In this document: positions 1 to 11,073 of the stretch, piece by piece
How positions within the stretch are numbered: the first letter of the stretch is position 1
How the letters are laid out: every line of letters begins with the position of its first letter
NCBI GenBank assembly: GCA_001683735.1
Contig: LUGG01000022.1
Coordinates: 372,001-436,000, forward strand
DNA: 64,000 nt
Direction: 5' to 3'
Source of the DNA: Grifola frondosa
Taxonomy: Eukaryota; Basidiomycota; Agaricomycetes; Polyporales; Grifolaceae
Notes under the pieces: generated by a model
The model's input: only the letters and a program-made list of their open reading frames with translations
What the model was told of the DNA's origin: nothing
Database searches by the model: none
Translations under genes and position numbers: made by a program

Positions 1-2
1 TC

Positions 3-257
3 TCACGAAGCGTCTTCGAGTCTTTCCAGAAGAAGGCTTGGCTCTTTTCGAGCTGTTTCCTTCCATGAAGCTTGGCCCGGTAAGCGCAGATCTCGTTGTC
101 GAGCGCGGGGGCGTGAAGTACCTTCGCGTGGATTATCTTTCGGACACACGGATGGCGAGAGCGACGGCGAGAGCCCTTCGGATGGTTGAAGTTCTGAACT
201 GCTGGCAGTGACCACTTTTTTACTCGATTTCTTGCGACTTCCGGCCCTTTTTTTCAT
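3..257 (-). CDS. 5' end of an unrecognised gene
   Basis: An ATG at 257 opens a frame of 84 codons that stops near the window edge. Its first half is rich in Lys, Ser and Arg (reads like MKKRAGSRKKSSKK), as in a disordered nuclear protein. From about position 130 downward a second frame is also open to the edge and looks more like folded protein (contains DNEICAYRAKLHGR and FFWKD). The true product probably joins the two by a splice or a one-base error in the A7 run just after the ATG. Only the 5' part is present, transcribed divergently from the CPA1 gene. No family was recognised. Confidence 0.4.
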   Translation of the reverse strand: MKKRAGSRKKSSKKVVTASSSELQPSEGLSPSLSPSVCPKDNPREGTSRPRARQRDLRLPGQASWKETARKEPSLLLERLEDAS

Positions 258-656
258 TCCCCCCCTATGCTACCAACTCATGTAATGTACACAAATGATA
301 TTCTGGTGTCCTGGCATCCCCAAACATGCCCGAGAGTGCACAATCGCCCGAAACGACAGACTTCATGCTTTCGCGGCGGCATCACGTGACCCCCCAAGTT
401 CGACGCGACCAAAGTTGGTCGCATCGAACAGGGGTTAGGGTTCAAATTGGTCGTTTGGTTCCTTGGGACCAAACTGCGACCAATTTGGTCCCCTCCTGGC
501 ATCGCGGCGTAGCTCTACTTATCACGATAATCACGTGATGAGTGGGAAGAGTCAAAACTGACGTACAGCGGAGTTCGGTCAAATTTTCTTTGCTCCCACC
601 CGCAATTCATCCTTGCTGTCTATATCCTCAAAGAATCTGAGCGACTTCGCTCGTAC
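258..656. promoter_or_regulatory. Divergent promoter region with GACCAA inverted repeats and two E-boxes
   Basis: This stretch separates two divergently oriented genes. It holds a near-perfect palindrome at 405-422 (GCGACCAA, 2-nt centre, TTGGTCGC) and a second inverted repeat at 465-492 (GGGACCAAA ... TTTGGTCCC), so the core GACCAA occurs several times in both orientations. CACGTG hexamers lie at 383-388 and 532-537. No gene is supported here. The repeats could be binding sites of a dimeric regulator or the relic of a small foldback element; the sequence alone does not decide. Confidence 0.4.
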
Positions 657-782
657 ATGATTTTCACTCAGAACACTCGAGACGAGTAAGTCCCATCGTT
701 GGGAGGTTGTTTTTGTATTTTTGACGCGATTTTTCCCCTCAGTTATCTCAGCGACCTCGTATTCTCTCTGCTCAGTCACTAA
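657..782 (+). CDS. Spliced upstream ORF encoding an arginine attenuator peptide (AAP)
   Basis: A 22-codon uORF ends 13 nt before the CPA1 start. Exon 1 (657-685) reads MIFTQNTRD plus GA; a GTAAGT...CCCTCAG intron (686-742) follows; exon 2 (743-782) reads YLSDLVFSLLSH then TAA. The splice completes an Asp codon (GA|T), giving the core D-Y-L-S-D, and the tail after that Asp has the same length as in the Neurospora arg-2 and yeast CPA1 peptides (known family: arginine stalls the ribosome on the nascent AAP and lowers translation of the synthase). If the intron is kept, the frame stops at once on the TAA inside the splice donor and gives a 10-codon peptide without the core. The assignment rests on motif, length and gene context. 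Confidence 0.82.
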
Positions 783-795
783 AGGATTCACCGCC

Positions 796-2258
796 ATGTT
801 GTCTCGTAATATCATTCGTATGTCTCGTATGTCTCGAGGGTTCGCAACACATGCTCCCTCCAACCCCGTACCCGCCGTTCTCCACCTGAAATCTGGCCAG
901 TCGTTCACCGGACGGTCTTTTGGTGCCCCTCGAAGCATCTTCGGAGAGACAGTTTTCTCAACATCAATCACATCTTGTATGTCATGTCTTGTCTGGCATT
1001 ATTTTCGAGTTACTAATCATGGTTGTCAGACACGGAGTCCATGACAGACCCTTCATATCGGGGCCAGATCCTGGTCTTCACTACACCTCTCATCGGCAAC
1101 TACGGTGTGCCGCTTAACAAGGCTCCTATGGATTCAAACGACGTCGGAGTCGTCCTCGAGTCAGAGAGAATACAGTGCACGGCTGTTGTCGTCGCAGACG
1201 TTGCGGAAAAGTACTCCCATTATACTGCCGTTGAATCGCTTGCATCGTGGTGTCAGCGCAATGGCGTCCCCGGCATTACCGGTGTGGACACCCGTGCCAT
1301 CACCCGTCTCCTACGCGATCAGGGCACCACTCTCGGCCGCCTTGCAGTTGGTGTAGATGCTGCGCTTCCCCCTCCCCCTCAGGAGGAATACTGGGATCCT
1401 ACCACGGAAAACCTCGTTGATCAAGTGTCCACCAAGAAGCCCTTTGAGCTGAATTCTTCAGGTGACGTGAAGATCGCCGTGTTGGACTTCGGCGCGAAAG
1501 CGAACATTCTGCGTTCGCTCGTGCGTCGTGGTGCAGCTGTCACCGTGCTGCCGTGGAACTACGACTTCAATACGGTGCGCGATCGGTTCGATGGGCTATT
1601 CCTGAGCAACGGTCCTGGTGATCCGAACCACTGCATGGAGGCGGCACTGCACCTGCGCCGCACGCTCCGTGAGTGGGACAAGCCTGTGTTCGGTATCTGC
1701 ATGGGCCACCAGGTCATCGGTATGGCGGCTGGTCTGGAAGCGTATCGCATGACGTTCGGCAATCGCGGACACAACCAGCCTGTGCTTGCGCTGGCCTCCG
1801 CTGGTTCTATCAAGGCGGGTCGGGTCTATGTTACGAGGTATGTACTTTCATCTCAGGACGTTGGTGATAAGTGCTCATGGTTGTCCAGCCAAAACCACCA
1901 GTACGCGCTGACGCTGCAAGATCCGTTCCCTGCCGGCTGGGAGCCATTCTTTATCAACTGCAATGACTCCTCTGTTGAGGGCATCAAATCCACGGCAGAG
2001 TCGGGCAAAAAAGTGTGGGGCGTGCAGTTCCATCCCGAAAGCGCGGGCGGCCCGCTTGACACCATTGAGGTACATTTATCTCCTTGTTGTCTGATATTAC
2101 AATACTGACTGTACTGCCTGTAGATGTTCACCGACTTTTTGGCGGAGTGTCGTGCACACAAGCTGCTTAGTCGGACTCGTGGCGGGCTCGCAAACCCTGT
2201 GAAGGTCGTTTCTGAGGTGAAGCGCGAGACCGTTCAACGTGTCGCAGTTGCAGCATAG
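796..2258 (+). CDS. CPA1: Carbamoyl-phosphate synthase, arginine-specific small chain (glutaminase subunit)
   Basis: Four exons (796-976, 1030-1837, 1889-2069, 2124-2258) encode 434 residues. The enzyme subunit hydrolyses glutamine and passes ammonia to the large subunit to make carbamoyl phosphate for arginine synthesis. The N-terminus is Arg/Ser-rich without acidic residues (MLSRNIIRMSRMSRGFA), fitting a mitochondrial presequence. The CPSase small-chain domain (SMTDPSYRGQILVFTTPLIGNYG) is followed by a class I glutamine amidotransferase with nucleophile Cys in FGICMGHQ and catalytic His-Glu in VQFHPES. Intron 2 is 51 nt and in frame, so an unspliced reading runs through it; splicing gives the conserved VTSQNHQYA. 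The start was chosen at 796 because it follows the attenuator uORF and begins the presequence. The frame is intact, unlike several neighbours. Confidence 0.96.
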
Positions 2259-3086
2259 TTATGATTTTTGTTTGTTTCGGGTTGCCATGGACCCTTGATA
2301 CCTGCACGCTGATCTGTTTCCTGTCTGATGGGAGATTCCTTCCACAGTCTTGTAATGTACTTAACTAATATGTGGCATTACAGCGATTCAATAGACTTGT
2401 ACTCCATAAACGCAATCATCACTGTGCGGCGAATGTCGGATGACCTTGTGCACTTCTTCGCTAACGTTTTCATTCTACGTTCCATGTGCGTAGACGCATT
2501 GCGCAAATGTCCTTTGAGTGCCACTGTGACCCATAGTGTGAGGTTGAGATCAGGACGCTGTAAGCCACTCCCCAGCTCGTGGACGAAAGACAAAAACTTG
2601 ACATGTTTAGTCCATGATTCACGCGCATGTCCCATAAGTACTGTCTATGAAGATTGAGGTAGTTGTTCGCGAGTCTGCTGATAGCTGTCGGGTCGGGCCA
2701 ATGCCACAACTCGCGATCAAAGCCTTGTCACTCCGTGACGCGACGCGTGTGCTCACGTGTACAAGCCGCTCTCCCATCGTACTTGAAGTTCGAACTCACT
2801 GAGTAGTTTTGCTTCTGACTTTCCAAGTCTCAACAGGCCTTGGAGCGGTGTCATCCCTGATACCTGCTGTATCTTCGTTTGCCATATCTCAGGTTAAAAA
2901 CTGCTCACTGAGGCCTGAGGATTTGAACTCGGCGTGATCGGTGCTGTACATTCGCCGGCTAGAGCGGTGTAAATCTAACACATGACAACCTAGTATCAGC
3001 AATATATAAATACGGGTTCTCGTGTTCACGTCCACGATCACGATTCTCACCTTTAGGCTACAGTTTCAGCATTGAAGATTATTTGG
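2259..3086. other. Intergenic region with a TATA box for the downstream SDR gene
   Basis: The span holds the CPA1 3' flank and the SDR promoter. A TATATAAATA element lies at 3003-3012, about 80 nt before the next ATG. Short open frames in 2328-2709 have no codon or protein signature and are left out. A B-box-like sequence near 2926 is discussed among the rejected items. Confidence 0.5.
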
Positions 3087-4582
3087 ATGTCCACCATGTC
3101 TAAACCATCGCCATATGCGTTACAAAGTCAGAACCCCGGAGATGAGTTCTACAAGAGGACCGTAGCCCGAATTGAGAAGATTCAATCTCATCTCGACACC
3201 ACACCCCGAGGCACACGTCTGAAGGGCAAGGTATGCGTCATCACTGGTGTCGGGTCTTTGAAAGGCATTGGGTACGTGGTTTGCGACGCTTGTAGTGCAG
3301 TCTGTCGCCAACCACTGCGAGGCTTCTCATAGGCGAGCAACAGCCCTGCTTTATGCGCATGAAGGTATGTAAATAATTTGCCTCAAAAATTCATTGGTTC
3401 TCACGGTGTACCAGGTGCTCAGCACCTCTATTTGCTGGACTTCGATCCTACGAATCTTCCTGACTTAAAGGCAACAATTGAGCAGAAATACCCTGACGTT
3501 AAGGTGTGTCAGGCAGCTACTTCCAGATATGTGGTGCTCATCCCTCCAATTTCTTAGGTCACGACACAGGAAGCTGATGCTGCAGATGAAGCGATTATAT
3601 CCGCAGTATGTGAGCAAGCCTTGCAAGAGGAGGGACGTCTGGACGTTTTCTTCGCCAATGTCGGTTCTTTCGACCAATGCTTTAGTGAATCATTTCCATT
3701 GACACGCTTTTGGATCAGGCCGGAATTGCTAGCGCGCAACCGCTATCGGAGATCGGACCGGACGATTTCATGGAAGTTATGCGAGTTAACGCTCTGTCGT
3801 TCGTGTCTTCCTGGAAGCTCTGAGGAATGCTCGTTGATCATATTTATCTCAGCTGTCTTCTGGCAATCAAACATGCGTCTAAGGCGATGGTGAAGACGAA
3901 TGTTTCTCGTGGCAAGCCACACGGCGGTGGAAGCATCATCTTGACTGCATCCGGTGCGTCGTTTTGATGAACGGCCGCTAGGGTTTAATCGAATGCGCTC
4001 TTCTAGTTGCTGGCTTGCGTTCTGGAGCAGGCTCGGTGGATTGTATGGCATGCTTCCGTTCTTTTGCTATTTTTACCTTACTGATTTGCAATACCTCAGA
4101 CAGTGCAAGCAAAGCTGCGTAAGTTTGTTATTATTTTATTCTTGGGAATTTTGATATATTTGGTCAATAGGGTGAACAACATGGCGCAAACTTCAGCGTA
4201 CCAGCTCCAGAAGAGCGACGTACGGGTGAATTCGATTTGCCCCGGCCTCATTGAAACCGGCATGACGATCATGATGTTCGACTATGCTCGTGCCAAAGGC
4301 AGCGGAGGAAAAATCGGACAGCTGAATCCGATGGGCCGGTACGGCGTTGCAGAAGGTGCCTTTTTTGCTAGTTGGTGTCAGCCTTGCTAACAGGAACATA
4401 ACAGAGATCGCAAACGTGGCGTTTTTTTAGCCTCAGGTGCGTTCGCCTAAACAATGTGGTTCAGGAGATGATGATTTAAGGTGCTACATGCAGACGAGTC
4501 TAGTTACGTTAATGGGCAGAACTGGGCGGTGGATGGCGGGCTGAGCAGTTCCGTCCCCGTCGTTCCGGGAAGGTGGGCTTGA
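3087..4582 (+). CDS. Short-chain dehydrogenase/reductase (SDR)
   Basis: A multi-exon gene of the classical SDR family, predicted to be a soluble NAD(P)-dependent oxidoreductase of unknown substrate. Pieces in order: MSTMSKPSPYALQSQ start; cofactor loop VCVITGVGSLKGIG with RATALLYAHEGAQHLYLLDFD; FFAN then AGIASAQPLSEIGPDDF (the NAG motif, split by an intron at about 3660-3718); HASKAMV and GGGSIILTASV around the catalytic Ser; VNNMAQTSAYQLQ around the active-site helix; VRVNSICPGLIETGM; and C-terminal YVNGQNWAVDGG. The usual YxxxK must fall at a poorly resolved junction (4060-4180), so I could not see the catalytic Tyr. Two in-frame ATGs (3087, 3096) are possible. About six short introns; some junctions use weak donors and are approximate. 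Confidence 0.85.
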
Positions 4583-6172
4583 TTGTGCATGTAAAATTCG
4601 AATGAGGATTCCGAACATCCGCCAACAACGGGCTGGCGAAGGTCGTTTCGAATGCTCTTAGTGAATGTAGTTGTATTATGTATACATATCTTGGATCCAC
4701 GGAGAGTATTTATTAGTTTCGTTCCATGGGCCATGTTCAGCGCGGATCATACGTGTCAAATCCTGCTATCATACGAAGGTGAGGCCGTCATCGTGTACAT
4801 GTCGACGTTCCGTTTGCATCGTTTCTCAAACCGAAACAAATTTCTCGCTCAAATTTGTGATGGAGTGGTGTTCTGCTCCATCCAATTCAACAACACGGGG
4901 GGATGGAGCTGAGCGCTGACTGAGGACAATGGTATTGACAAGGCTGTTACTAGGTTCGCAAATTCCAAGACGGCCGATGCAACGACGTACGACTCCAGAT
5001 ATGAAATATAAGATATACTATAACGCCAAGTTATTCCCTCTGATAGTAAAATGACGGTGCGATGTCGTCGAATATATGTCTTAGACTTAAACAGCGGAGT
5101 AGAGTGAAAAGTGCGGCCATTGGAGCGACGAAGGATCGTTGTACGTACAGCAGCAGCTCCGTCCCCCAAGCGTCAATCTAGTCAACCTACTCCCCCACCC
5201 CGCGTCCACGTCTAGTCTGCACAGCGCAGGATGAATGGTGCATTGAAGGTATTCCCAGAGCTGGTGCAGTCAACGCACGGTCTACATGCATAGTATGAGA
5301 CACGACAAGAGAAGATCTCGCACACACCTCACCTCAACGCATCTCAGTAAGTCCATCATCCTCGAGATCCACCATAATGAAGCTCTCTCCGCGTTTCAAG
5401 GGTGGTGAGTGGAGAAAATATGCTCTGCTGATGTTGCGCTATCAAAAGCAGCAACATTAGTGAAGAGTAGTGATGGTTGCCTACATCTGTATCTACAGTG
5501 TTGCTGACAGTAGACGGTCTAGCGACGGGTGGTCAGGACTGCCCAGCCCTGGAAAGGAGTCCGAGCTCTGGGAGAAACTCGAGGATGAATAAAGGCGTAT
5601 CAAGCGAGATGAATTCGCTAAGGCTGGGGCTTTGGAGAACTCTGCATCAAGTATGGCTTAGCAAGAGCTTGGGATGAGGGAATTAACTTCCATGAGTATG
5701 TGTAGGATCAAACAAAAGCGAATATTGAAGCAGGAAACTAGTGGGCGCTGCCGTACATGGGTCACGAGAAGCTGGTGATGAGTCGGCAAGTTGACCGTTG
5801 GCGGCGGCGGACATTGCCTCGGAATCTTCGTGTCTTCTTCACCGCCGCTTCAGGTTTTCTGCGAGGTTCAAGCTTGGGATATACTAACGGTCATCCGACA
5901 AAATATCAGCGGGTAATTTTTGAGCAATGAACGGAGAGTACTTTACTCACAAATGTCTTTCACAGCGGTGACAGCTGATCATGCAAGATCACACGACGGC
6001 TCGAACAGATTGATCAGAATCGAGAATTTCCACTGGTGGTCACTGGAGCCTTTAGATGGTATGCCAAAGTGTAGATTTGTTCTTGGGCTTGCTTGTGCAG
6101 AGCCTGTGCTTCCCAAATCTCACATTAGTGTAGGTGAGTCCTCATGAGACCATGTAAGCATAAAGAAAAAAA
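4583..6172. other. Gene-poor stretch, left part
   Basis: I see no gene that can be supported. A weak trace of coding character occurs around 5376-5700: an ATG with a signal-less start (KLSPRFKG), an intron-like segment, then a frame reading LWEKLEDE, a stop, RRIKRDEFAKAG. This could be the relic of a gene, but no family was recognised and the frame is broken. Confidence 0.35.
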
Positions 6173-6479
6173 ATGATGCAGATGAGCAGCATCATCAGAC
6201 TTGTTCTGAGTCCATTCTTTCTTTATGTCTGACCCTCAGATAGAAGAGAGGACTGTCACACCATTAATACTGGTGTGATGGTCTTCCATTCTCATGGTAT
6301 GTATTCCAGTATCAGCTTGACCTCAAGCAGACACTAGAATACATCCCTTGAGAAGGAAGACTATCAGACCAATATTAATTGGTGGGGATAGTCTCCTCTC
6401 TCATGTCTGAAAAACAGACCAAGAAAGACAATGATGTTTTGCCATTTATGCCAAAATGTGATCTTGGCATAAATGGCAA
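6173..6479. repeat. Row of six consecutive hairpins
   Basis: Six inverted repeats follow one another in 307 bp: 6173-6195 (ATGATGC/GCATCAT), 6251-6283 (13-bp arms, 11 pairing, TTAATAC loop), 6299-6344 (12-bp outer arms with an inner GCTTGA/TCAAGC), 6359-6393 (GACTATC/GATAGTC outside ACCAAT/ATTGGT), 6405-6419 (GTCTG/CAGAC around A5) and 6439-6479 (perfect 16-bp arms beginning TTGCCATTTATG, 9-nt loop). The flanks show no open gene. It may be a decayed foldback/MITE cluster or a structured RNA locus; the sequence does not tell which. Confidence 0.6.
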
Positions 6480-8419
6480 TTAGTGGCATCAGCTCATTGG
6501 GTATTTCACCATGTTTCATGCTGTTATTTGAGATGATACAACAGGACTTTAATCCAATGGCAAAAAATGCACCACAATGAATAGTCTCAGCATAATGGAA
6601 CAGCGGCACGAACCTTGTGGCATAAGGGCCCGGAAGCACTCAAGACATGGAGTGCTGCAAGAATACACACGAGACTTAGCGGCTCGGGACAGGGGGAATG
6701 GCACACTTGTCGACTCTACGGTCAGCCAGTCGCTAGATGATTTATATGATCGATCGACAAGAAATTTTATAGGTGAGCCACTCACTCGTACGTCCACCGC
6801 ATGTATCACCTGGACAGGCAGACGTCAAGTCGTAGGCTGCAAACCTTGAACGTGGACGCTGGCGCGTCTCCACAATCACCATAACGTGTTCTCTGGCCTG
6901 TAGGTTTGCACCGGCAGAGCACCGCCGTTGATTCGGTCGCCGTCTGAGATTCACTCATCCCAATTTTGACGTTCCGCAGATCCGAATTTCTACCTCCGCA
7001 CCCTCGCTTTCTCCCTGACCTGTCTATTATGTCGCCACCTACCGTTTAGCTGGAGCCTTTTTCAGATCTCATCTTCTATGCCTCGACAGTCGTCTAAATG
7101 CTGTTGTACACACACCGTGTTAGCGGAGGTTGGGTGGAAATGTGGACAAAGCGGATGGATCTTGCAGCTACGTTCCCTTCCGCAATGCTACAATGTGCTA
7201 ATCGTCCAGCACTTCACCGCATTTCGCATACCCTTTCACACCAGGGAGTCAGAGAGGACACCAACGGCTGTTTTTGATCTGGCTTTGGTTCTGCTTGTGT
7301 ACGACACCCTTTGACCACGCGGATGTCCAAGCGGTGGGATTACCACCAATTATACGGCTAAACTTTCAAGACATACGTGGCGACTCCCAGAGAAGTTCCT
7401 ATCACGATGTGCAGGTTGACTACCTTCCACTGCACCTGACTCGGGCGGTTGTCGTGCATCGACAGCTTGCTATAATACTCACAAGGGTCTACCTATCGTT
7501 CAGCAGGCGCGCCGGCGCTGCCATGGGGCCTGGGCGGGTACGGTCTAGGCATGGTTCAAATAAAAGCTCAACGTCATGGCTGCTGTCACTCAATGTATGC
7601 TCCTTCCTTGATAAGCGGGTCTTTGGGGAACTTCAAGAATATACGCGACTGCCGTTCGTTTCCAGCGCAATGCGATGCAAGGTTCCTGTTCGTCTGCTGC
7701 TCTGTGTCGTTCGTGCTCAAATGCTCGTCAGGAATCTGGAGAGGTCGCGGTTCGTGACTGGATTCTATTCACGGTCCAGATTAAAACCACGAAATGAATG
7801 TGGCGACAACAGGTCTTCTGAACGCGTTCTGCTGGCGAATCTTGCCGCAGCCGAGTGGATGGGCGTCATGAACATGGTGCCACGGTTCTGGCGCCACGTC
7901 CTCTCTCTCTCTCTTCACTTTCCGAGGTACTCCCCATGATTTTCAAGTGATTAACGGAGAGCCGTGATCCTGTAACGGAAGTGTCAAAGCAAGGTCCATA
8001 GTCGTGCACTGCACTAAGGAACATCATGCTGTCATGGTTCTCCGCAGGGTCTCTAGGATTCAGAGGAGGCTGTCCCAACTTGATTATACCGACTCTGCTA
8101 TAATGTGATTATGATGTTGAATAGTAAGTCCCCAATATATGTCCAATATTTCTGTCCAATATTTTCTGCGAAAAACGCGCTCTGCCCCGTCAACGTTGGA
8201 GTCCCAGATGGGATGAGACTAATACTATTTGTTTTCGCGGTGGACGTAACTTCGTCCGGCCGATCGATCGAAAAGATGGACGTTGGAGTCCGTTCGACTG
8301 TGTGTCGCCGTCCGATCTAAAGTCGATGACCTAGTCGCCATAACGTATGATGTGTTCGTCTCTGTCTCTCCCTCGCTGCCTCCATCCCTCTTTTCCTCCC
8401 TCCCTCATCATCTCACCCA
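6480..8419. other. Gene-poor stretch, right part
   Basis: Open frames in this span (the longest about 220 codons near 7274-7939) begin at non-ATG codons or have no recognisable domain, and I do not support any as a gene. The last part, about 8250-8419, is CT-rich and is the likely 5' leader of the oxidoreductase gene. Confidence 0.4.
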
Positions 8420-10485
8420 ATGTCGTCCAACACTGTTCGCAAGCGTATCTGCATCGTTGGCGCAGGTGCCTCCGGCATGTCCGCCGCCTATGCGCTCAGT
8501 CGCCACCCCGACAGGTACCAGGTAACTGTATTTGACAAGGAATGTGTCGCAGGTGGAATGGCAACCTCGATTGATATCGACGCAAATAAATATGGAGCAT
8601 CATATATCAACGACGGTGTTCAAGGCTGCAGCCCCGTCTTTGCGAATACCTTGCGAATGTTCAGGATGCTAGGATTTGAGGCAACCAAGGTTGGCATGCA
8701 GTGAGTCCCGTATCCAGTGTCAGTTGCGTGTGTGGCTAAAATACCCTGCAGAATTAGCTTTGGCAAAGGCGAGGATTTTTGGTCCAACGTCTTCCCTACC
8801 GCTCTCGTTGCCCAATTCCAGACCGATATCGCCAAATTTGGTCATGCCCTCTCGACGATCAAGAAGCTTGAGCCCGTGTTCGCTGTGATTCCTGTTCACG
8901 CCATGCTCAAGATGTTCCGCTTCTCCGCCGGATTCGGAGAGAAAATGATCTATCCCCTGGTCGCGCTTTTCTTCGGAACTGGAAACCAAACGCCGTACAT
9001 TTCTAGCGCAATTTTGGTGCGTTCCTAGATCTCCGATAATCGTCGGTCCTGACTTCATTTGCAGGAGCGCGTATTCATGGACCCAAGCATGAGGCTCTTT
9101 GAATATGACGAGAAGAGCCTTCTCGCTAGCATTCCCACCATGCTTGCATTCCCGAAAGTATGCTCTCTCGATCGCTGGATGTATAGGAACTGAGTTTGTC
9201 TTGTAGTTACACGACGTCTATCAGGCTTGGAAGGCTGAGATCGCCTCCCGCGGCAATGTCTCATTCAAGCTCAATCACGAGGTCCTACAGATCATCTCAC
9301 GTACTTCAAGGACATCCGGCCCTGTGCAGATCGAGTACAAGATTTCCGTCGGCAATCTAGAGACCAAACCACAGGTTGCGGACTTCGATGAACTTATTTT
9401 GGCTGTAGATGCCGATTCCGCATTGAAACTCCTGGGCAAGAATGCAAGCTGGTTGGAGAGAAAGGTTCTCGGCAGCGTCAAGTACCTCTATGACGTGACC
9501 ATCACCCATAACGATCTCGACTACATGAACAAGGTATGTGGAAGCCACGAGCTATCGCGAATAGTCTGAAAAACGTCTGCCCGTAGTATTACGAGACCCG
9601 TTATGACCCCTCTCACAGCGCCCCGCTGTCCTCTGCCAGCTCTGATAAGGAGCGCCGCGACATGGAAGAGTCGTTCAAGTTCGCATCGCATGCCTTCCGC
9701 CCGCTTTATTACACGATGCAGTACTCTGAGGACAAATCCAAGATCGAGATGAGCTTTGACCTCACGCATTACCAGCCGCAGTTCCGCGGAGAGCAACCCG
9801 CGGGGCCGATCCAGGCGGGTGATACTTCTGACCACCGTAACGAGTGTCAGCCCTCAGACTACACGCGTCAGGCTCAGGATGCGGAGAAGGGAAAGATCGG
9901 CAAGGACGTGCGCACGGGAAAGGACGCAGACGGACGGCCGGAGCCGCCGCTGGACAAGCATGTTTTCCAGACCATCTTCTTAGACAGGGACGGCTCGCAG
10001 GAATTATGGACGTGGGGAGAGATCAAGCAGGAGAAGAAGATTTGTGAAAAGTGGTGGAAACAACAGAGCCACCGTTGGCAGCACTACTCGGAAGTAGTTC
10101 CGTGGATGATGTGGATCAACGGGAAGAAGAACACTCAGTGAGTCGCTGTCCGGCTTCAAAGTCATGTTGCATAGTTACTAACGGATCTGTCTAGCTATGC
10201 TGGAGCTTGGTCTGGTGGGTCTTGTCTCGCAGCTCACTCGGCACTGACCGGTTATGTTTGCAGTCCTGAACATGCATGAGTTGGCGGTCACGTCTGGCTT
10301 TGCTGCAGCTTACCGCCTGGGTGCGGACTACCCCTTCCACGGCGACGAGGATTGCGAGAGACTGTTCAGGCTCTACTTGATGTTGAGCCACGGGACTAGA
10401 ATGGTGAGCAAGCCTAAGCTGCTTCCTTCTGCTTTGACTAACGAGCGAGCAGAGGAAACAAGACAGGGAGGGGCTGTTCGCTTGA
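8420..10485 (+). CDS. FAD/NAD(P)-binding oxidoreductase (flavin amine-oxidase-like fold)
   Basis: Eight or so exons form a full gene. The N-terminus carries a dinucleotide-binding motif (RICIVGAGASGMSAAYAL, then VFDKE as the beta-2 acidic end) and a GGMATS flavin loop. The middle contains YGASYINDGVQGCSPVF and a conserved Trp-rich tail (WTWGEIKQEKKICEKWWKQQSHRWQHY). The end has YAGAWSVLNMHELAVTSGFAAAYRLGADYPF, the C-terminal strand that completes the FAD site in this fold. The last intron has a GACTAAC branch point and leads to a ten-residue terminal exon (RKQDREGLFA). The substrate is not evident; many Agaricomycetes have large families of this type. No signal peptide is seen. The frame is intact throughout. 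Confidence 0.85.
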
Positions 10486-11073
10486 GTTTTACGGTCCGTC
10501 TATTTTGAGTTCAGCTATCGCGATATGATATGCATATCTCCTCATAATACCGAGGTATGCTCGCATATAATAAACGAGCAGTCGTGTTAACACAACAGAT
10601 ATCAGTTCGCGTTTCTAAATTCCTATAGAAATAACCTTAAATTACCGTGATTGTCTCCTCATCCGCTCTTCCGGACATCACCGACAATAGAATACAGTTT
10701 CAGAACACCGATGCTCCAAATAGACACAACTGGAGACAAACCGAGGGATAGGAGATTCGTAACTGTGAGGGAAAGCGGGCGTCGTGGACGCTCGTCGCTA
10801 AATCAGAGATGATTCTGACCTGATATTTCGATTATGATCATTTCTGATACAACATCGTGAGACACAGGCTACCGCATAGTATACTGCCTTGCGGTCCTGA
10901 TAATTTTTAGAGGAAACTGTCCTGTGGTGAAGGGCAAACAAGGAACACGTAATCGCGATTCAGACTGGAGGATCGGTCAGGTGATTTATGATACGAAGAA
11001 AAGAGAACACGTAGTAGATGACTCAACGCCGATGCAATATTGAAGCTACAAACAATCAAAGTACTTCCTTTCC
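10486..11073. other. Intergenic region between convergent genes
   Basis: AT-rich 3' flanks of the oxidoreductase (+) and the hydrolase (-). No gene or clear repeat seen. Confidence 0.5.

Noticed and set aside
2888..2990. B-box-like GAGTTCAAATCC on the minus strand, possible tRNA gene
   Set aside because: The sequences around it do not form a T stem or acceptor stem, and no good A box lies at the right distance.
7274..7939. 221-codon plus-strand frame in the gene-poor stretch
   Set aside because: No recognisable domain and no splice context; start and composition unconvincing.
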